Origin: Paracentrotus lividus
Taxonomy: Eukaryota; Echinodermata; Echinoidea; Camarodonta; Echinidae
Assembly: GCA_940671915.1 (NCBI GenBank)
Contig: CALNVZ010003433.1
Coordinates: forward strand, 50,947,915 to 51,011,914
Direction of reading: 5' to 3'
DNA length: 64,000 bases
The notes under the pieces are model-generated. The model did no database searches. It had not been told where the DNA came from and saw only the letters and a list, made by a program, of their open reading frames with translations. Made by a program: the position numbers and the translations under genes. Each line of letters opens with the position of its first letter. Within the stretch, counting starts at the first letter, position 1. This document shows, piece by piece, positions 1 through 10,948 of the stretch.

Positions 1-300
1 AAAAAAAAAAAGAAAAAATAATAATAAATAAAATAATAAAATAAAATAGAAATACGTTGACAGAGTTTTGAAAATGCAAAATGCCGAAGTCTTCTTTGAA
101 TTTTTTTTTTATTATTATATTTTTATTTATTTATTTATTTTTTAAATTTTTTTAAAAATAGTATTCCTACTTATCAAACTAAAATGATTATTATCTTAAA
201 TTCTGAAAAGAAATCTTCTTAGATCTGTTGAAAACTTTTGATATATCAAACTAAAAACAGTGCATTTTTTGTGCTAGAACAAAAAGAAGATATCTATCAC
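1..300. repeat. AT-rich low-complexity DNA
   Basis: A/T homopolymers and AAATAAATA-type runs lead into the GCGAGC tandem repeat. The same stretch recurs at about 22363-22670. No gene seen. Confidence 0.7.
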
Positions 301-1370
301 ATCAAACGATGCGAGCGCGAAGCGCGAGCCGATTTTTTTTTGTTTTATATGAACCTGAAAACAGTGCATTGTAAGCGTTTTTTCTCATTATGTTTATAAA
401 GAACACATTTATGTCATTAAACAATGCGAGCGCGAAGCGCGAGCTAAAATTTGTTGATATATCAACCTGAAAACAGTGCATTTTGAGTGTTTTTTCGCTA
501 TGTTTACAAAGAAGATATTTATGTCATTAAACAATGCGAGCGCGAAGCGCGAGCTCAAAATTTCTGATATAGCAACCTGAAAAGTGTGCATTTTTAGCGC
601 TTTTTGTGCTATGGTTATAAAGAAGATATTAATTTATCTCATTAAACAATGCGAGCGCGAAGTGCGAGCTGAAAACTTTTCATACTTCAACCTGAAAACA
701 GTGCATTTTGAGCGTATTTTCGCTCAGTGTACAAAGAAGATATTTATCTCATTAAACAATGGAAGCGCGAGCTCAAAATTTTTGATATAGCAACCTGAAA
801 AGTGTTCATTTTTTTGCTATGTTTACAAAAAAGATATTTCTCTCATTAAACAATGCAAGCGCGACGCGCGAGCTCCAAATTTTTGATATAGCAACTTGAA
901 AAGTGTTCATTTTAAGCGTTTTTCCGCTATGCTTATTAAGAAGATATTTATGTCATTAAACAATGCGAGCGCGAAGCGCGAGCTCAGCATTTTTGATATA
1001 GCAACCTGAAAAGTGTGCAATTTAAGCACTTTTTGTGCTATGGTTACAGAGAAGACATTAATATATCTCATTAAAAATGCGAGCGCGAAGCGCGAGCTCA
1101 AAATCTTTGATATGGCAACCAGAAAAGTGTGCATTTTAAGCGCTTTTTGTGCTATGGTTATAAAGAAGATATTTATCTCATTAAACATGGCGAGCGCGAA
1201 GCGCGAGCTCAAAATGTTTGATATATCAACCTGAAAAGTGTGCATTTTAAGCGTTTTTTCCCCACTATGCTTATAAAAAAAATATTTATCTCATTAAACA
1301 ATGCGAGCGCGTAGCGCGAGCTGAAAATTTTTGATATATCAACCTGAAATTGTGCATTCTAAGCACTTTT
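300..1370. repeat. Tandem array, about 112-bp unit with GCGAGCGCGAAGCGCGAGC core
   Basis: The 19-bp core starts near 309, 425, 535, 652, 966, 1078, 1189 and 1302, with altered forms near 764 and 855. Spacing is mostly 110-117 bp. Between cores lie AT-rich segments with recurring CAACCTGAAAA, GTGCATTTT and AAGAAGATATT. The core itself is three near-copies of GCGAGC. Open frames across the array on both strands repeat the same peptide and are by-products of the repeat. Noisy copy at 22678-23710. Confidence 0.9.
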
Positions 1371-2250
1371 TGTGAAAAATAACTTAAAGACATCCGAGTT
1401 AAAATTTTTAAAAAGAGAACTGATAAATGAGCGTTTCAAAACCAAATCGGGAGCAGAGAGGGGGCTTAATGATATCGACCCACCCAAAACCACTCGGGGA
1501 GGGAGGGGGGCTTATTGTTTGAGCCCTAACCAATATATTAGGGACCCCTTGTCATTCTGGAAAAAAAAGGTTAAACATAAAAACATGCGATCCGATCATG
1601 CGAGCGAGCAGCTTGAGCTAAAAAGTTTGACAAGAGAAATTTGAAATATGAGCATTTCAGAACATATTATGAGCAGAAGGAGGACTCAAACATATCAAAG
1701 CCCCTCTTAAACACCGGGGGGGGGGGGGCTCAATGGCTGAGCTCCAACCTAGATAGTAGTTCATATTTTTAAAAAAGTAAAATAAAACTATGATGTGCGA
1801 GCGCGCCGCGCGAGCTAAAAATTTTGTCAATAGAGACCTGAAATATAAACTTTTCCCTTTTCAAAAAATTAATTGGTGGGGAGCCAAATAATATCCTCAG
1901 TAAGATTATGGGAGGGGCTTAATGATGTCTGATTCTCCTCCACAAAAAAAAAAGACAACAAAACAATAATGATCAGTGATACAAATCTTGGGGTTATATT
2001 ATAAGGGCGATCGCCGAATTTGTAGACATTCAAAAAATATTTGGGGGGGGGGGGGGCTCAACGATATACTGAGCCCCCCCCCCCCAATATTTTTTTTTTT
2101 TTTTTGGGGGGGGGCTGCGTTCCCCAAAGCCCCCCCCCCCCCCCGGTTCCGAAGCCCATGGAAATAAACAGTCAACAAGAGCACTGTTCTCCATTTTATC
2201 ATCTGACATATGTGCAGACTTACACTACCGGCTAAACACCAATTACATTA
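1371..2250. repeat. G-run/C-run hairpin-rich repeat DNA
   Basis: Blocks such as GGGGGGCTTAATGAT, G-run+CTCAATGGCTGAGCTCC (about 1711) and a hairpin at 2042-2086 made of a long G-run, CTCAACGATATACTGAG and a long C-run. A second G/C pair follows at 2105-2145. Two more degenerate GCGAGC-like cores occur (about 1599 and 1798). Glycine/proline-rich open frames here are translations of homopolymers. Copy 2 is at about 23770-24650. Confidence 0.75.
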
Positions 2251-2482
2251 AACGTAAAGGAATTTTTAACGCCGTTGGGATGTTAAATAGACATTAATTT
2301 TATTCATTTGTCTCCAACGGTAGAAACAGCAGCAGTTGCGTGTGTTTCTACCAATTTGCATGGTTTCTACCGTTGGAGACAAATGAATAAAATTAATTGT
2401 CTATTTAACATCCCAACAGCGTTAAAAATTCCTTTATGTTTGATGTTCATGTATATGGGATAGTATGAACCTTGATCGCTAC

Positions 2483-2561
2483 GGGCACTCCGGTGGTCTA
2501 GCGGTTATGACGGTGGTCTAGCAATCCACAGGTCGTGGGTGCGAATCCCGCCCGGGCAGCC
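2483..2561 (+). ncRNA. tRNA-like SINE head 1
   Basis: Contains TGGTCTAGCGGTTATGACG (A-box-like) and GGTGCGAATCC (B-box-like). An arm GTGGT-CTAGCAA-TCCAC would place AGC at the anticodon position. The acceptor ends do not pair, so this is a tRNA-derived SINE promoter and not a working tRNA gene. Confidence 0.6.
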
Positions 2562-2758
2562 TATGATTTTTTTTTCATAGCTGTCTGGTTCCAATGTTTA
2601 TCACACAGCAGTTGCGTGTGTTTCTACCAATTTGCATGGTTTCTACCGTTGGAGACAAATAAATAAAATTAATTGTCTATTTAACATCCCAACGGCGTTA
2701 AATATTCCTTTACGTTTGATGTTCATGTATATGGGATAGTATGAACATTGATCGCTAC

Positions 2759-2837
2759 GGGCACTCCGGTGTTCTAGCGGTTATGACGGTGGTCTAGCAA
2801 TCCACAGGTCGTGGGTTCAAATCCCGCCCGGGCAGCC
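2759..2837 (+). ncRNA. tRNA-like SINE head 2
   Basis: Second copy of the tRNA-like head, 276 bp downstream of the first, with a better B box (GGTTCAAATCC) and T-arm GTGGG/CCCGC. The acceptor stem is not restorable from the sequence, so no tRNA gene is claimed. Confidence 0.6.
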
Positions 2838-2960
2838 TATGATTTTTTTCATAGCTGTCTGGTTTCCAATATTTATCACACAGCAGTTGCGTGTGTTTCT
2901 AACAATTTGCATTGTTTCTACCGTTGGAGACAAATGAATAAAACCAATTACATTGTATAC

Positions 2961-3790
2961 ATGTGTAAAGTAAACTTGAGTACAGGCAAATAATATGTGA
3001 CTATTTTGCAGATAATTACTTGATATTGTGCAATAACTTATCATATTTATTTAGTTATTGTTTAATGGTAGCTTGTATTCTTGGCAGTATGGTGCAATAA
3101 CTTTGAGCTTGTGCATATTTGAATTTAAATAATGTAAAACTGTGGATATATTCTGGTTGTTTAGATAACCATATTGACAAGTTCGTATGATGGAGGTTAT
3201 CCTAATCATGAGCCTCTGCCACTGTAAAAGTCTCATTTCGTAAAGAATCTGTTGACGTGTTCAAAGCACCAAAAATTTGTTTAAACGAAACAACAAGAAA
3301 CAAGATAAAGTTATATCCTACATTTAGTAAAGGAACAAATAAATGAACCCATAAATAAGGACACAGGGGCAAATTTTCTTTCCTCTTGTTCTATGCAAAA
3401 TGTACAACGGCATATTTTAATAGAAAAATACATATATCACACCTTTCTAACAACAAAACTTACTATGACTCTGTTTATTAATGCCTATAAAATATACGAG
3501 AAATCTGAATTTTTTAAATACTAACATTGCCTCGAAACGAGGAATTGCTGTAGGTATCTGGAATTCCAAGCTCATGAATTCTCGCCAACGTATAATGTTT
3601 AATAACTATGTGTGCGTTATCATTACATTATCAGCAAAAGTTATATCCAATCACAGCAAAGGGGAAAATCATGTGGTGGGTGGACTCGCCCAGCTCTACC
3701 CTACTTTGTTTGGTTCTGAGCACCTCATTATAATGTGAGTGGATTGTGTTTAATGATGTAACTCATTTCTTCTTTATATGATCAGGTCAG
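2961..3790 (+). other. Intron, no feature seen
   Basis: AT-rich sequence leading to the exon A acceptor. No repeat or coding segment recognised. Short open frames (3051-3236, 3481-3738) have no domain-like content. Confidence 0.6.
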
Positions 3791-3851
3791 GGTGCAACGA
3801 TTTGGGAGGAGGACTTGGCAAATGAGGAGATTTCTGAAAGTCTATCACCAG
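3791..3851 (+). CDS. Cadherin gene, exon A (partial gene)
   Basis: 61 nt, ending CCA-G before GTATTG. It encodes a peptide around IWEEDLANEEISESLSPG, the first strand of a cadherin repeat, and splices in phase 1 to exon B to give SPG-DYIGTLLATD. The acceptor could be GTCAG before 3791 or ATCAG before 3786; both keep the frame. Upstream exons are outside the window. The cadherin product would be a cell-surface adhesion protein, extracellular in this part. No gene symbol is assigned because no diagnostic domain (EGF, LamG, transmembrane) is in view. Confidence 0.75.
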
Positions 3852-4617
3852 GTATTGTATTTAAAAATATGTATTTCCTTCTTATGGCCCATATTGTGTT
3901 TTCTAATACGTTTGTAACATGATGGCATTGATATTGATTATTGCGCTTGGCAACACACGTTGAACCTTGAATACACCATGTTAAGTACACATTGAAAACA
4001 GCAGAAAATATAATACATATAGACAAGTGAACTTAAATCGACTTTGATAAATGATTGAGTTTTAAGATGCAGAAAGTGACAAAATTAATGTGAGATAATG
4101 AGATTTCAATTAATGATAAGAAAGTTCAAATGAAATTATGAAGGTTCTATTTGATGAAAGACAGAATTGCCAAGACTCTCATAATTTGCAAGGTCATCTT
4201 GTATTTATTCAGTCCTAAAAATCTAATAAATCTAGATTTGTTTAAAGAAAAAATATATCTTGCCCTATTACATGAAAATGTTTCAGTTGCCAAAATAAAA
4301 TATGTTAAATTTAATTACTTAAAAAAATTGTGTAAATGTAATATATATTTCATCTTTTTGCTTTAAGAACATTTTTTTTAAAGTTCAGCTTCCTCCTCAA
4401 AATGCACTACTAGTAATTAACTTTTATTCACATAGATCAATTAACCGTTCAATATATTACCCATGGTTTTGAATACCTTAGATGTAATTATTGGATATGT
4501 TTGATTGTAAGTTAGTTAGATTTAAAGATTACATGCAGTTAGTTATAAACCTGAGGGATCATCAATATGGAGTACCGTTTTGATGGTAACAAATCATATC
4601 GTCCAGGGACAGATATA
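3852..4617 (+). other. Intron A-B, 5' part, no feature seen
   Basis: AT-rich, no recognised repeat or exon. The rest of this intron is a mariner-like element. Confidence 0.6.
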
Positions 4618-5626
4618 CAGTGTGTCCCAGATAAAAGTAAACCCTACTTTGAGAGCCTCGTATTAAACCTGGTGTATTTAATTTTGGTAACAAAAAAGGA
4701 ATTGGCACAAAACTGATCATATGTAGTTACATGTTGTCCCCATTGCACTAAAGAAAATGTGTGAGAGATCTTGTGACATTCCTTTCATTATTTCCGATAT
4801 TTCCGATAAATTTCATTGAAATAGTTTAAATGAAGCGTAATTTTAACTGCCGTTTAGACCTCTACTGAAAGGTTCGCCTGCCGGAGGTTACGGCGTGAAT
4901 TAGTGAGCACGATCTGTGTGTAAAACCTACAAAAGAGAATCCCCATTGGTTTTCCACGTGAGCGCTAACATGAGTCGGGGACCCACCTTATCTTTTTTAT
5001 ACTTATATTATGAAATAAAGACACTAAAATGAGATTTCGAGTACTATAATTTGCTTTATTTTTGTTATAGGAGTCAATCTTTCATAATTTATCTAAATGT
5101 GAATCCAAATTAATTTTCCTTTCTCCCGAAACTATACACCAGCTTTAAAATTGTATTACTTAAGTGTCATTATTTTTATATCATATCAACTCATATTTTA
5201 TCCAGTGATACAATCGCTGATGAAATCATACCTGTACTGTCAAGGATGACTGACCACTTGAGTTCTCCAAAAATTTGGTTTAAAAAATTGTTTCAAGTTT
5301 TTAACAGAAACAATCCTGGCTTTCTGATCATTCATTCTTTGTGTGAGGTCAGCCTTCCTAAGTCTATTCATGAGGGACAATGGATTTCTTGGTCTACTGA
5401 AATGCAAGGGCTGCTTCTCCTCAAACTTGGAACATTTGAATTTTAATGCTTCTTTTTGAAAGCCTGAGTGCTCAGGCATCCATCAAAACATGGGTATAGT
5501 TTGGTAACATTGAATAGGATATGAGTTTCTCTTTATTATGAAATAAATGTCAAGTTTACATAAGCTATAAAATTTTAGTATGAGGCTCTCAAAGTTTGAT
5601 TTACTTTTTTTTTCTGGGACACACTG
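4618..5626. mobile_element. Mariner-like non-autonomous element, 1,009 bp
   Basis: Inverted ends CAGTGTGTCCCAGATAAAAG (left) and its complement at the right end, followed inward by shared CTTTGAGAGCCTC. TA lies on both sides (4616-4617, 5627-5628), the mariner target duplication. TIR similarity extends over about 50 bp. No transposase domain was seen in any frame. Interior resembles the shorter element at 8394-8911. Confidence 0.8.
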
Positions 5627-5657
5627 TATTAGCATGCCTTTCATTTTCCTGCATCAG

Positions 5658-5818
5658 GTGACTATATTGGAACTCTATTGGCTACCGATGACCAAGATGC
5701 ATCTAAGACATATGTATATTCCATCCGTGATATAAGTTCTTCCCCTGATGCCTTTGACTATCTTCAAGTTGATACTCAATCTGGCAATGTCACTTTAAAA
5801 GCAGCTTTGGATTATGAG
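5658..5818 (+). CDS. Cadherin gene, exon B
   Basis: 161 nt between GCATCAG and GTAATA. It supplies 2 nt to finish the phase-1 codon from exon A and ends in phase 0. Encoded peptide has cadherin landmarks in order: IGTLLATDDQD (the A-x-D-x-D calcium motif), YVYSI, then TQSGNVTLKAALDYE, where LDYE is the usual LDRE motif. With exons A, C and the start of D it makes one EC repeat. Confidence 0.93.
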
Positions 5819-6392
5819 GTAATAATATCTTTTCAATTCAGCATATTAGATTATTTCTGTTGACTTCTATGTATGTACTGGCCCCTTAATTTTACTGCAG
5901 TCTTTGAACTTTAAATCAGTGCAGACACATTTTTATGGGATTCCTTTTGTTTTCTACATGTGCCATTCGTGCTGTTTGTGAATTTGGTGCCATATTAAGT
6001 TGCATATATACACATTCCCACTCTAAGAAAAGAAGAAAGCAACACTCCCAACATTTACCAGGCCCTACTTTTTTTTCTCGCATTTTCATTTCTTTGGGGA
6101 TGGGGAGGGGGGGGGGAGGGGGGAGGCCAAGGAGGCTTTTAGTCTCATTTTGGACCATATTAAGAATGGTCTGAGGCACTGGCATTCAGTCACATACGCA
6201 GACTTCATTTAACATGTCATGCTGTACCAATATAATTACATACTAGTGCTTTCCATTGTTATTTAAACAAATCATATTTCCAAGATTTATTTTGCATCAC
6301 CCTACAGTGTGTTACATTAAACAATGATAACATTGATATGATAATGTTTGTCTGTTATGAATCTTCTGTTATTGTTTTTGTTGTTCAACCAG
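5819..6392 (+). other. Intron B-C
   Basis: No element recognised. A G-rich tract (about 6099-6123) lies in it, and the overlapping open frames on both strands are non-coding by-products. Confidence 0.6.
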
Positions 6393-6437
6393 ACTTTTGT
6401 ATCCATGAAAGCCCAGTGGGAGGCTGACAGTGTAAGG
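6393..6437 (+). CDS. Cadherin gene, exon C
   Basis: 45 nt between CAACCAG and GTAAGT, phase 0 at both ends. Encodes TFVSMKAQWEADSVR, the strand after LDYE in the EC repeat. Very short, and supported mainly by strong splice sites, phase fit and the expected position between exons B and D. Confidence 0.75.
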
Positions 6438-7045
6438 GTAAGTACAACCAATAAGAAGCCACAATTCTATTCATTTCTATATTTCATTTTTCAGACTGTA
6501 TCAAATAAAAGGGTAGTAAGTGGAAAATGTTGTTTTTTATAGCTTGAAGATTAAATGACCTGATAGTGTTTGGTAAAGCAGGACTGATAGACTTTCTGCA
6601 GGATTTGTTTTCATCTTATTTGTTGCTGTACATATTAAGTTACGATTAGTTTTCTGCAATCAAGATAAATCCATTTTCCACATGTCATATCAATGGCTTT
6701 GTGTAGGTTTCAAACATAATAATAAGCCAAGATTACCAGAGCGAGGCAGTGATTTGAACAAAGGGTTTGTATAATTTTTGTTTTCTCCTTGTCGCTCAAA
6801 AATTAGCATAACTTTGTTTTACAAGAGCAAATTATAGGAAATGAAATACGAGCAAAAATAAAATCTTTTGTCTTTTGGTTGGAAGGCCCTGCGTGAAAAC
6901 CGCACAGCAGCATTTCATACGTGATGTACTAATGCCCTCCTATTGTTAGTCCATAGAAAAACTTATATCAAGCATACAATCCCGCTGTGCGGTAAACCTT
7001 TATGGCGAGTTAGTTTTGGTAACTCGCTTAAAGAAGTCATTTTTT
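6438..7045 (+). other. Intron C-D, 5' part
   Basis: No gene seen. A small inverted repeat (ACCGCACAGC near 6898 and GCTGTGCGGT near 6983) may be a short element end but is not assigned. Confidence 0.5.
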
Positions 7046-8225
7046 TGCTGTTGTTTTTTTTTTCCAGAATCAAATGAAATTGGAGCGGCATTTTATGAAG
7101 GGGCTATTTTTTATTTATTTTTGAAGGGGCTATTTAAAATGTTTGTTTGTAGTGTGTGTGGAGGTTGGGGGGGGGGGGAAGGCATTTTTTTGGGGAAGGC
7201 GGGGGCCAATTTGTTATTAATTTTTATTTGTCCAATCGAGAAAAAAATTGGGGTATTTTTTTTAGGGGGGGGGCCATTTTTTTTTTTTTTTTAATTTTTC
7301 AAAATTGTAAATATAGAATCATGATAAATATTGATGGGTGGGGGTTTAGAATTGTAAATGAATAAAAAATTATGATAAAATAATGGGGGGGGGGGCTTTT
7401 GGTAAAATTCTCTGTATGGATAAAATAATATTAGATGTTCTAATTTCAGTCAATGCAAGGATATATTGACTTGCTTTTCAAAATATTGACTTGTCTTCGA
7501 CTCGTCCAATATTTGTGCTAAGCTCGTCCAATATTCCTTTGTATCAACCTCCAAGGTAATCCAATATTCTATATAAATGTCTGGCAGTCTTACCCTAATG
7601 TACGACAAGTTTTCAAGGAGAGTGGATTAACTTTTTTTTTGTCTAATGAGCAATTGCAAGCATAGCCACTTCAGAATTATTTGTATATCTTATACCTATA
7701 TTATTTTAGGGGGGAGGGCATTTTTTTTTCCAAAATTAAAATAAAAATTGGAGGCAGTTTTTTGGTTGTGCATTTTTTTTTTTGGGGGGGGGGGGCCCAA
7801 ATTTTTTTTTCCAGAATCAAATAAAATTGGCGGGCATTTTTTTTTGTTAAGGGGCAATTTTTATTTATTTTGTGAAGGGAGGCTATTTTTAAAATTTTTT
7901 TTTTTTTTTTGGGGGGGGGGGGCCCAAATTAAAAAAAAAAATTGTTTTCAATAAAAAACAAACAAAGGAGGTATTTTTTTTGGGGGGCCATTTTTTATTT
8001 TTTGTTTTTTTTCAAAATTGTAAATATAGAATCGAATGTATTCCTTGTATCAACCTCAAGGCCATCCAATATTCTATAAATGTCCGGCAGTCTTACCCTA
8101 ATGTACGCACAAGTTTTTAAGGAGAGTGGATTGACTTCTTTTTTCTTTTTTTTTTGTCTAATGAGCAATTGCAAGCAATAGCCACTTCAAAATTTATTGT
8201 ATATCTTCTACCTAAATCATTAAGT
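7046..8225. repeat. T-run/G-run tracts with a local direct duplication
   Basis: Repeated blocks of G-runs followed by T-runs (7170, 7265, 7385, 7710, 7780, 7905, 7980). GTAAATATAGAATC occurs at about 7307 and 8020, and a segment with TCTAATGAGCAATTGCAAGC at about 7643 and 8157. The second pair gives roughly 170-bp direct repeats about 514 bp apart. Open frames here translate homopolymers. Copy 2 is at about 29580-30730. Confidence 0.7.
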
Positions 8226-8281
8226 GATATTTCTTTGTGCAACATACTGTTTCTAACACCTTTTTTTCTCCTTCTTTGCAG

Positions 8282-8368
8282 TCTAGAGAAGTAACCATTT
8301 ACATCCGTAATGAGAATGATAATTTTCCTGAGTTCCAGGGGGAACCATACTCTGAAGAGATTTCTGAA
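8282..8368 (+). CDS. Cadherin gene, exon D
   Basis: 87 nt between TTTGCAG and GTAAGT, phase 0 at both ends. Encodes SREVTIYIRNENDNFPEF then GEPYSEEISE. This is the end of one EC repeat, its calcium linker (NENDNFP for DxNDNxP) and the first strand of the next repeat. The longer open frame on the opposite strand (8117-8422) is a shadow. Confidence 0.95.
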
Positions 8369-8393
8369 GTAAGTCAATTGATAATATTTTATA

Positions 8394-8911
8394 CTGTGAG
8401 TCACAAATAAAAGTAAACCCAACTTTGAGAGTCTCGTATTAACTTATGTGTCATTAATATTATATATTATGACAATAAGTAACTCATATTCTATTAAGTG
8501 ATGCCAAAATTATACCTGTACTGTCATGAATGACTGAGCACTTGAGTTTTTGAAAACTTTGGTCAGAAACCATTTGTACCAAGTTTTCTCAGAAGCAGCT
8601 CTGGCTTTCTGACCATTAATTTTTTGTTTGCAGTCAGCCTTCCTGAGCCCATTCATTAGGGACAAAGGATTACTTGGACTATATTGAAATGCAAGGGCTG
8701 ATTTTGCACAAACTTGGTACAGGCCAGTTTTTACGTTTTGTTTTTAAAGCCAAACTGCTTAGCCATCCATCACAACACAGGTATATGTTTGGTATCATTG
8801 AATAGAATATGAGTTACTCTCTATCATGAAATAAATTTTATGCTCACACAAGCTATAAAATTTTAATATGAGGCTCTCAAAGTTGGGTTAATTTTTTTCT
8901 GGGATGCACTG
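8394..8911. mobile_element. Mariner-like non-autonomous element, about 518 bp
   Basis: Ends CTGTGAGTCACAAATAAAAG (left) and the complement of CAGTGCATCCCAG (right), both followed inward by ACCCAACTTTGAGAG. TA flanks both ends (8392-8393, 8912-8913). The interior matches 5200-5470 of the 1,009-bp element, so it is a shorter member of one family. It begins 25 bp after the exon D donor. Confidence 0.72.
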
Positions 8912-9357
8912 TATTACATGTTTTAACCTTTTAACTTGCTATTTGTGCTAAATGCTGGTGAGACACAAGTTCTAATCAGTCAGAGCAATAAGCCTTAATT
9001 ATTATTAAAGGCATGAAGACTGTAATTAAAGTGAATATTCTAGAATAATGAGTGAGTCGGTAAAATTAAGTGATTAATTTGGATTAATACCTGACCACAG
9101 CTAGAGCAAGATGGCATCATCTCAATTTTGAACCCTGAGTATTTTTGCTAATGCTCCACTTTGATTCTTCACTCCTCTGTACAAAATGGATAGAAATATT
9201 CTCATTACTTTCATTCTATAAATAATCTTTAATTTTTTTTCTTTTATTTGATTATTCTACAGTGTGTGAGGAGAAAATGTGAACTATGCTAATTACTAAA
9301 AAGAATATGATTTCCAATTTTTAAAATAATTTTCTTGCAATATTGTCCATTTATTAG
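8912..9357 (+). other. Intron D-E, 3' part, no feature seen
   Basis: AT-rich, no recognised repeat or coding segment. Confidence 0.6.
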
Positions 9358-9447
9358 GATGCTTCTATTGGTGATAGTGTTATCCAAGTGATTGCAACAG
9401 ATGATGATGTGAATGATGATATCACATTTACACTCGATGATGGCACA
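9358..9447 (+). CDS. Cadherin gene, exon E
   Basis: 90 nt between TTATTAG and GTGAGT, phase 0 at both ends. Encodes DASIGDSVIQVIATDDDVND then DITFTLDDGT. This is the G-x-x-V-x-x-V-x-A-x-D-x-D core of an EC repeat, following exon D's SEEISE. Confidence 0.93.
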
Positions 9448-10109
9448 GTGAGTCTTGAATGAAATAGATATTTTTGTCCTTTTGAGGTTTATCAGTCCAT
9501 TTCATGAAAAACTGTTCAACTCTATGTAGCATGGTTATTTTGAAATGCATATCTAACTTGCTCACTTAAATCTTGGCTATTATGATTAATGAACTAATTG
9601 TTACCAAGCTTGGCATGTCATGTATTTTACCTGAAAGCATACTCCATTTATATCATACAAATTTCTTATTAGAATACTTTGTCATCTTTTCTTTTAAAAC
9701 GTGTACATTGTACACACAAAATTATTGGCAAATGCCATTTTTGTTCTCACATTGGTTGTGATTGGATGCTATATATGCAAGTAGACTCCATGATAGTAAA
9801 AATGTGAAAGAAAGAAAGGGGAGACTGATTGAGGCCCACTTTGGGGCTTTAGGGTTCACAAATGGTCATGCTAGATCATTTAGGCTGTTTAAACAAGCAA
9901 AACTCTCCTATTTTGTATATATATATATATATATTTGAAAATAATCCAAATACAGTAGTGACTATAAAATTAGTGTTTTTTTTAAAAAAATCATCATAGG
10001 TAAGAAATAGAATTCACAGAGGAAAATAAGTTGAGGACTTCTGAGAATTTTAAAATAGATCCACATAATTATGCTATTGTTTTCATACATGACATTTTTA
10101 TTTCCTAAG
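9448..10109 (+). other. Intron E-F
   Basis: No gene seen. Contains a short (TA)n tract at about 9917-9934. Confidence 0.6.
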
Positions 10110-10220
10110 GGCTGTGAAATGAATGCCTTCAGGGTGGACGGAAATTCTGGTGAACTCTTTGTCAATCAGACGTTAGATTATGCTTCAATTGTACAGTACA
10201 GGGTCTGCGTAAAAGCAACG
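10110..10220 (+). CDS. Cadherin gene, exon F
   Basis: 111 nt between TTCCTAAG and GTAAGT, phase 0 at both ends. Encodes FRVDGNSGELFVNQTLDYA then SIVQYRVCVKAT, the F-x-V-d-x-x-x-G-x-L and LDYE-type segment and the following strand. NQT is a possible N-glycosylation site. Confidence 0.94.
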
Positions 10221-10427
10221 GTAAGTGAAGTTTTTTTTTCGAAGAAATATTCAATCTGATAAACTCTTTAATTTTTCCTCTGAAACACATGCATGCTAAA
10301 TTTACACAGAATATTTGACTGATCATAACCCAAGTATCCACAGATCTTTTAAACAATGTGGAGATCCAAATTTATACATTAAAGAATAATATAACCCAAA
10401 AATGATAGATGTCCCTCATGTTCGATC

Positions 10428-10562
10428 AGGACAACTACCCCTAGACAAAACCCCCAGGACAACTACCCCCAGAAATAGGGTTCGGGTTAGGTGTGTAGTT
10501 AGGGGGAAGATATTTGTTGGGGTAGTTGTCAGGGGTGTAATTGTACAGGGTGTAGTTGTCCT
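10428..10562. mobile_element. Small TIR element, AGGACAACTACCCC family, copy 1
   Basis: 135 bp with AGGACAACTACCCC at the left and the complement GTAGTTGTCCT at the right. Interior has CAGAAATAGGGTTCGGGTTAG. A second copy lies at 18321-18468 in another intron of the same gene. No coding capacity, so a MITE-like element. The G/C-rich interior repeats the end motif several times. Confidence 0.65.
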
Positions 10563-10828
10563 CGAACTCCTTCATGTATTGGTCTTGTATCCCTGTTGAA
10601 TAATGATATGTTCACATCAGAGTGCATTCTGTACAATAAGTAAAGAAATATGATGGACAGTGATTTTGAAGTGTTTTTTAAAAGTGATTTTTCATTTTGA
10701 CTTTCAAGCAGTAATAATTCCACCAAAGATATTCAAATGTATGGTTTTATTAATGAATGATTAGACAGTAGTACAATTACACAATAAATTTAAGTTTTCT
10801 TTCCCAATATTTGTTTTCCTACCAACAG
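10563..10828 (+). other. Intron F-G, 3' part, no feature seen
   Basis: AT-rich, nothing recognised. Confidence 0.55.
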
Positions 10829-10948
10829 GACAATGGGGGTTTTTCTGATTCAACTGTAGTTGTTATATCTATCCGAGATGCTCAGAATCAACCTCCGGTC
10901 TTTGTAGGTCAGCCTTATGATAGAACCATTCCAGAAGATACTCAAGTG
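10829..10948 (+). CDS. Cadherin gene, exon G
   Basis: 120 nt between ACCAACAG and GTATGT, phase 0 at both ends. Encodes DNGGFSDSTVVVISIRD, then AQNQPPVF, then GQPYDRTIPEDTQV. It closes one EC repeat (A-T-D-N-G-G across the exon F-G junction) and opens the next. The linker reads DAQNQPP in place of DxNDNxP, so most of the calcium-binding linker residues are replaced. Confidence 0.95.

Larger units (their letters stand above)
2258..2960 (+). repeat. tRNA-derived SINE in tandem, about 276-bp period
   Basis: CAGCAGTTGCG recurs at 2330, 2606 and 2881, so roughly 2.3 units are in tandem. Each unit has a tRNA-like head (2483-2561, 2759-2837) and a body with CATAGCTGTCTGGTTCCAAT and ACCGTTGGAGACAAATGAAT. 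A 5'-truncated piece of the same body sits at 16119-16230. Structure (tRNA head plus unrelated body, internal Pol III boxes) fits a SINE. Copy 2 is at about 24660-25400. Confidence 0.75.

Noticed and set aside
300..1370. CRISPR-like regular spacing
   Set aside because: Spacers are themselves conserved, units are about 112 bp, and the context is an intron-rich animal gene. It is a tandem repeat.
1976..2235. Gly/Pro-rich open frames
   Set aside because: Translations of G and C runs.
2483..2837. Functional tRNA-Ala genes
   Set aside because: Acceptor stems do not pair and the sequences lie inside a repeated SINE unit.
8117..8422. 101-residue minus-strand ORF
   Set aside because: Antisense to exon D, which has proper splice sites and cadherin motifs.
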